Origin: Streptomyces sp. SLBN-31
Lineage (GTDB): Bacteria > Actinomycetota > Actinomycetes > Streptomycetales > Streptomycetaceae
Direction of reading: 5' to 3'
Length of the DNA: 64,000 bases
Assembly (NCBI RefSeq): GCF_006715395.1
Contig: NZ_VFNC01000001.1
Coordinates: 3,906,001 to 3,970,000, forward strand
The notes under the pieces are model-generated. The model searched no databases, had not been told where the DNA came from, and saw only the letters and a list, made by a program, of their open reading frames with translations. The translations under genes were made by a program, and so were the position numbers. Below, one piece after another: positions 62,849 through 64,000 of this stretch (position 1 is the first letter of the stretch; each line of letters starts with the position of its first letter).

Positions 62849-63018
62849 AGCCTCCACCGATCCCGGAGCGGTTCACTGTGACCGGCAGATGACGCCGAGA
62901 TGCACCCTTGAAAGCCGATGCACCAGCATCGTCCGATTGACCATGATCGTCATCAGTCAGGCACGAGACCTCGCCCGCTATGGCGGATCAACTCGTGAGA
63001 TGTTTTCTGTGAAGCCGG

Positions 63019-63611
63019 CTATAACCGTGCTCGTCGTTTCTCATTCCATGTGACGCAGCGGCCATGCAGGTCCGCGACCTCGTGGTAGATCAATCGAGGC
63101 TCCTCATGCCACTCTGGCTGCGTCGAGCGTGGGAAGTAGTGCTCGTAATAGCTGACCGCAGGGCTCAGCACTGGCCATACGCTGATCAGACCAGCGCCGA
63201 TGAGGCCGAAGACGAAGTCCTCATCGATCAGGTCCTTGGAGAGCAGGATCGACAACTGGTTGTGAACCGCAGGAGTCGTCGCAGGTCTGCGTCCTGGCTG
63301 TTGTCGATGATGTTTGTCCATGGTGAGCCGTCCGCCACTGTCTCGTGGTACTCCTGTGCGTCCCGTGGACACTGCGGTGAGTGAGCCAGTGTCTCGGCCG
63401 TGCCACGGGTCCTGCGGATCGCCGGGTCGACGTACGCCAAATACATTGACCACGACAGATCGGCCTGGCGAGCCTGTCGCGAGGATTGCGTGTCTCTTCT
63501 GATCTGGATCATCGCGACGATCACGCCGGCGGCAGTGAAGATGATGGCCGCAGTCTGGACGTAGTCGAAGCCGGAGGATCCCTGGCCTTGGGCGAGTATC
63601 AGAGAAGGCAT
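63019..63611 (-). pseudogene. Frameshifted single-pass membrane protein (DUF4760-like)
   Basis: ATG 63611 on the minus strand gives MPSLILAQGQGSSG, a membrane helix TAAIIFTAAGVIVAMIQIRR and a cytoplasmic domain to DLRRLLRFTT. A one-base deletion near 63262 shifts the frame; the rest continues as VHNQLSILLSKDLIDEDFVF, GLIGAGLISVWPVLSPAVSY and YEHYFP to the stop at 63021-63019. This layout resembles DUF4760 proteins. Repairing one base would restore a full gene, so decay is recent or the base is a sequencing error. Confidence 0.7.
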
Positions 63612-64000
63612 AGCGCGAGGCTGCCCGGTGAGCAGGCTGAAGACACTGTTCCGACTCGCTGACGTGTCGTGTGACCCATTCGCCGGGTCCCGCTTTGTGA
63701 CCAGGGCGATGGCGGACTCCTCACTTCAGGCGGACATCGAGTCCGACCCCGGCTGTCGTGTGGATCGACCTGGCTCTCAACGACCTGGTTTGTTGAAGAG
63801 GCCGAATGACGCCGTGCCGTTCACGGCCGTCGGCGCCGTGAACGAACCAGGCCATAGCAAGAAGCTGTGAAGGACTCCGGAGGACGTGGTCGCTGCGGGG
63901 CACGCAATCAGCGCATCGTCACGGTGCTTGCGGACTGAGCGGTCAATTGATTGTCGCCGGGCCGGGCGCGCACTGGGGTAGGCGTGCGGCCGATGGTTTG
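63612..64000. other. Window end; no gene seen
   Basis: No supported gene, repeat or RNA in the last 390 bases. A gene could begin or end beyond the window. Confidence 0.4.

Overview
The window is high-GC actinobacterial DNA, almost certainly from a Streptomyces. The signs are strong G/C bias at third codon positions, frequent GTG/TTG starts, ATGA overlaps inside operons, an actinobacterial cytochrome bc-type QcrB, SpoIIE-type phosphatases, LAL regulators and many TetR/MarR/GntR regulators. It looks like an accessory chromosome region: intact catabolic operons sit between stretches of decayed genes, gene fragments and insertion-sequence remnants. No tRNA gene, complete rRNA gene or CRISPR array was seen.

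Layout. 1-5.3 kb: the 3' part of a cytochrome b gene (qcrB paralogue), then a decayed alpha/beta hydrolase, fused remnants of a 2-oxoacid dehydrogenase E2 and an MFS pump, an intact HIT protein and a decayed MTHFR-like gene. 5.3-10 kb: a divergent MarR/MFS pair with three repeated operators, a maleylpyruvate-isomerase-fold protein and an ABC-2-like membrane protein. 10-12.2 kb: a protein made only of helicase-associated repeats, then a TetR regulator. 12.3-17.2 kb: a tightly overlapping operon for a three-subunit molybdenum hydroxylase of the PaoABC/YagTSR type plus an XdhC chaperone. 17.2-23.3 kb: a gene graveyard holding an IS5-type remnant with a 49-bp piece of 16S rRNA inside it, a DNA-ligase/hypothetical chimera, a lipoprotein hydrolase with a premature stop and many fragments.

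23.5-31.3 kb: a large LAL/LuxR regulator followed by an esterase, a Dps protein, a beta-lactamase-fold hydrolase, a secreted hydrolase and a second copy of the first esterase. 31.5-35.2 kb: a cold-shock block on the minus strand (CspA, DEAD-box RNA helicase, CBS protein, small conserved protein, second CspA), two of whose units end in strong hairpins. 35.6-41 kb: a DUF5994-like protein, decayed anti-sigma ATPase, Sel1 and sulfatase genes, and an intact GAF-SpoIIE phosphatase. 41.6-45.3 kb: an SDR/esterase/quinone-reductase run followed by its likely TetR regulator, ended by two back-to-back IS5-type transposase fragments.

46.4-60.7 kb is the most coherent system: a Tat-exported GH29 alpha-L-fucosidase with carbohydrate-binding modules, divergent from an ABC sugar importer and a long overlapping operon for oxidative L-fucose breakdown (fuconate dehydratase, fuconolactonase, FucU mutarotase, Zn-dehydrogenase, SDR, KDPG-type aldolase, PfkB kinase, aldo/keto reductase, FadR/GntR regulator). 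The enzyme should release fucose outside the cell, the importer bring it in, and the operon oxidise, hydrolyse, dehydrate and cleave it to C3 units. The kinase is unexpected because the fucose-derived keto acid has no C6 hydroxyl. 60.8-64 kb: an HSL-type esterase divergent from a MarR regulator with three ATTCCnnGGAAT-type operators between them, then carbohydrate-enzyme, IS3 and membrane-protein remnants.
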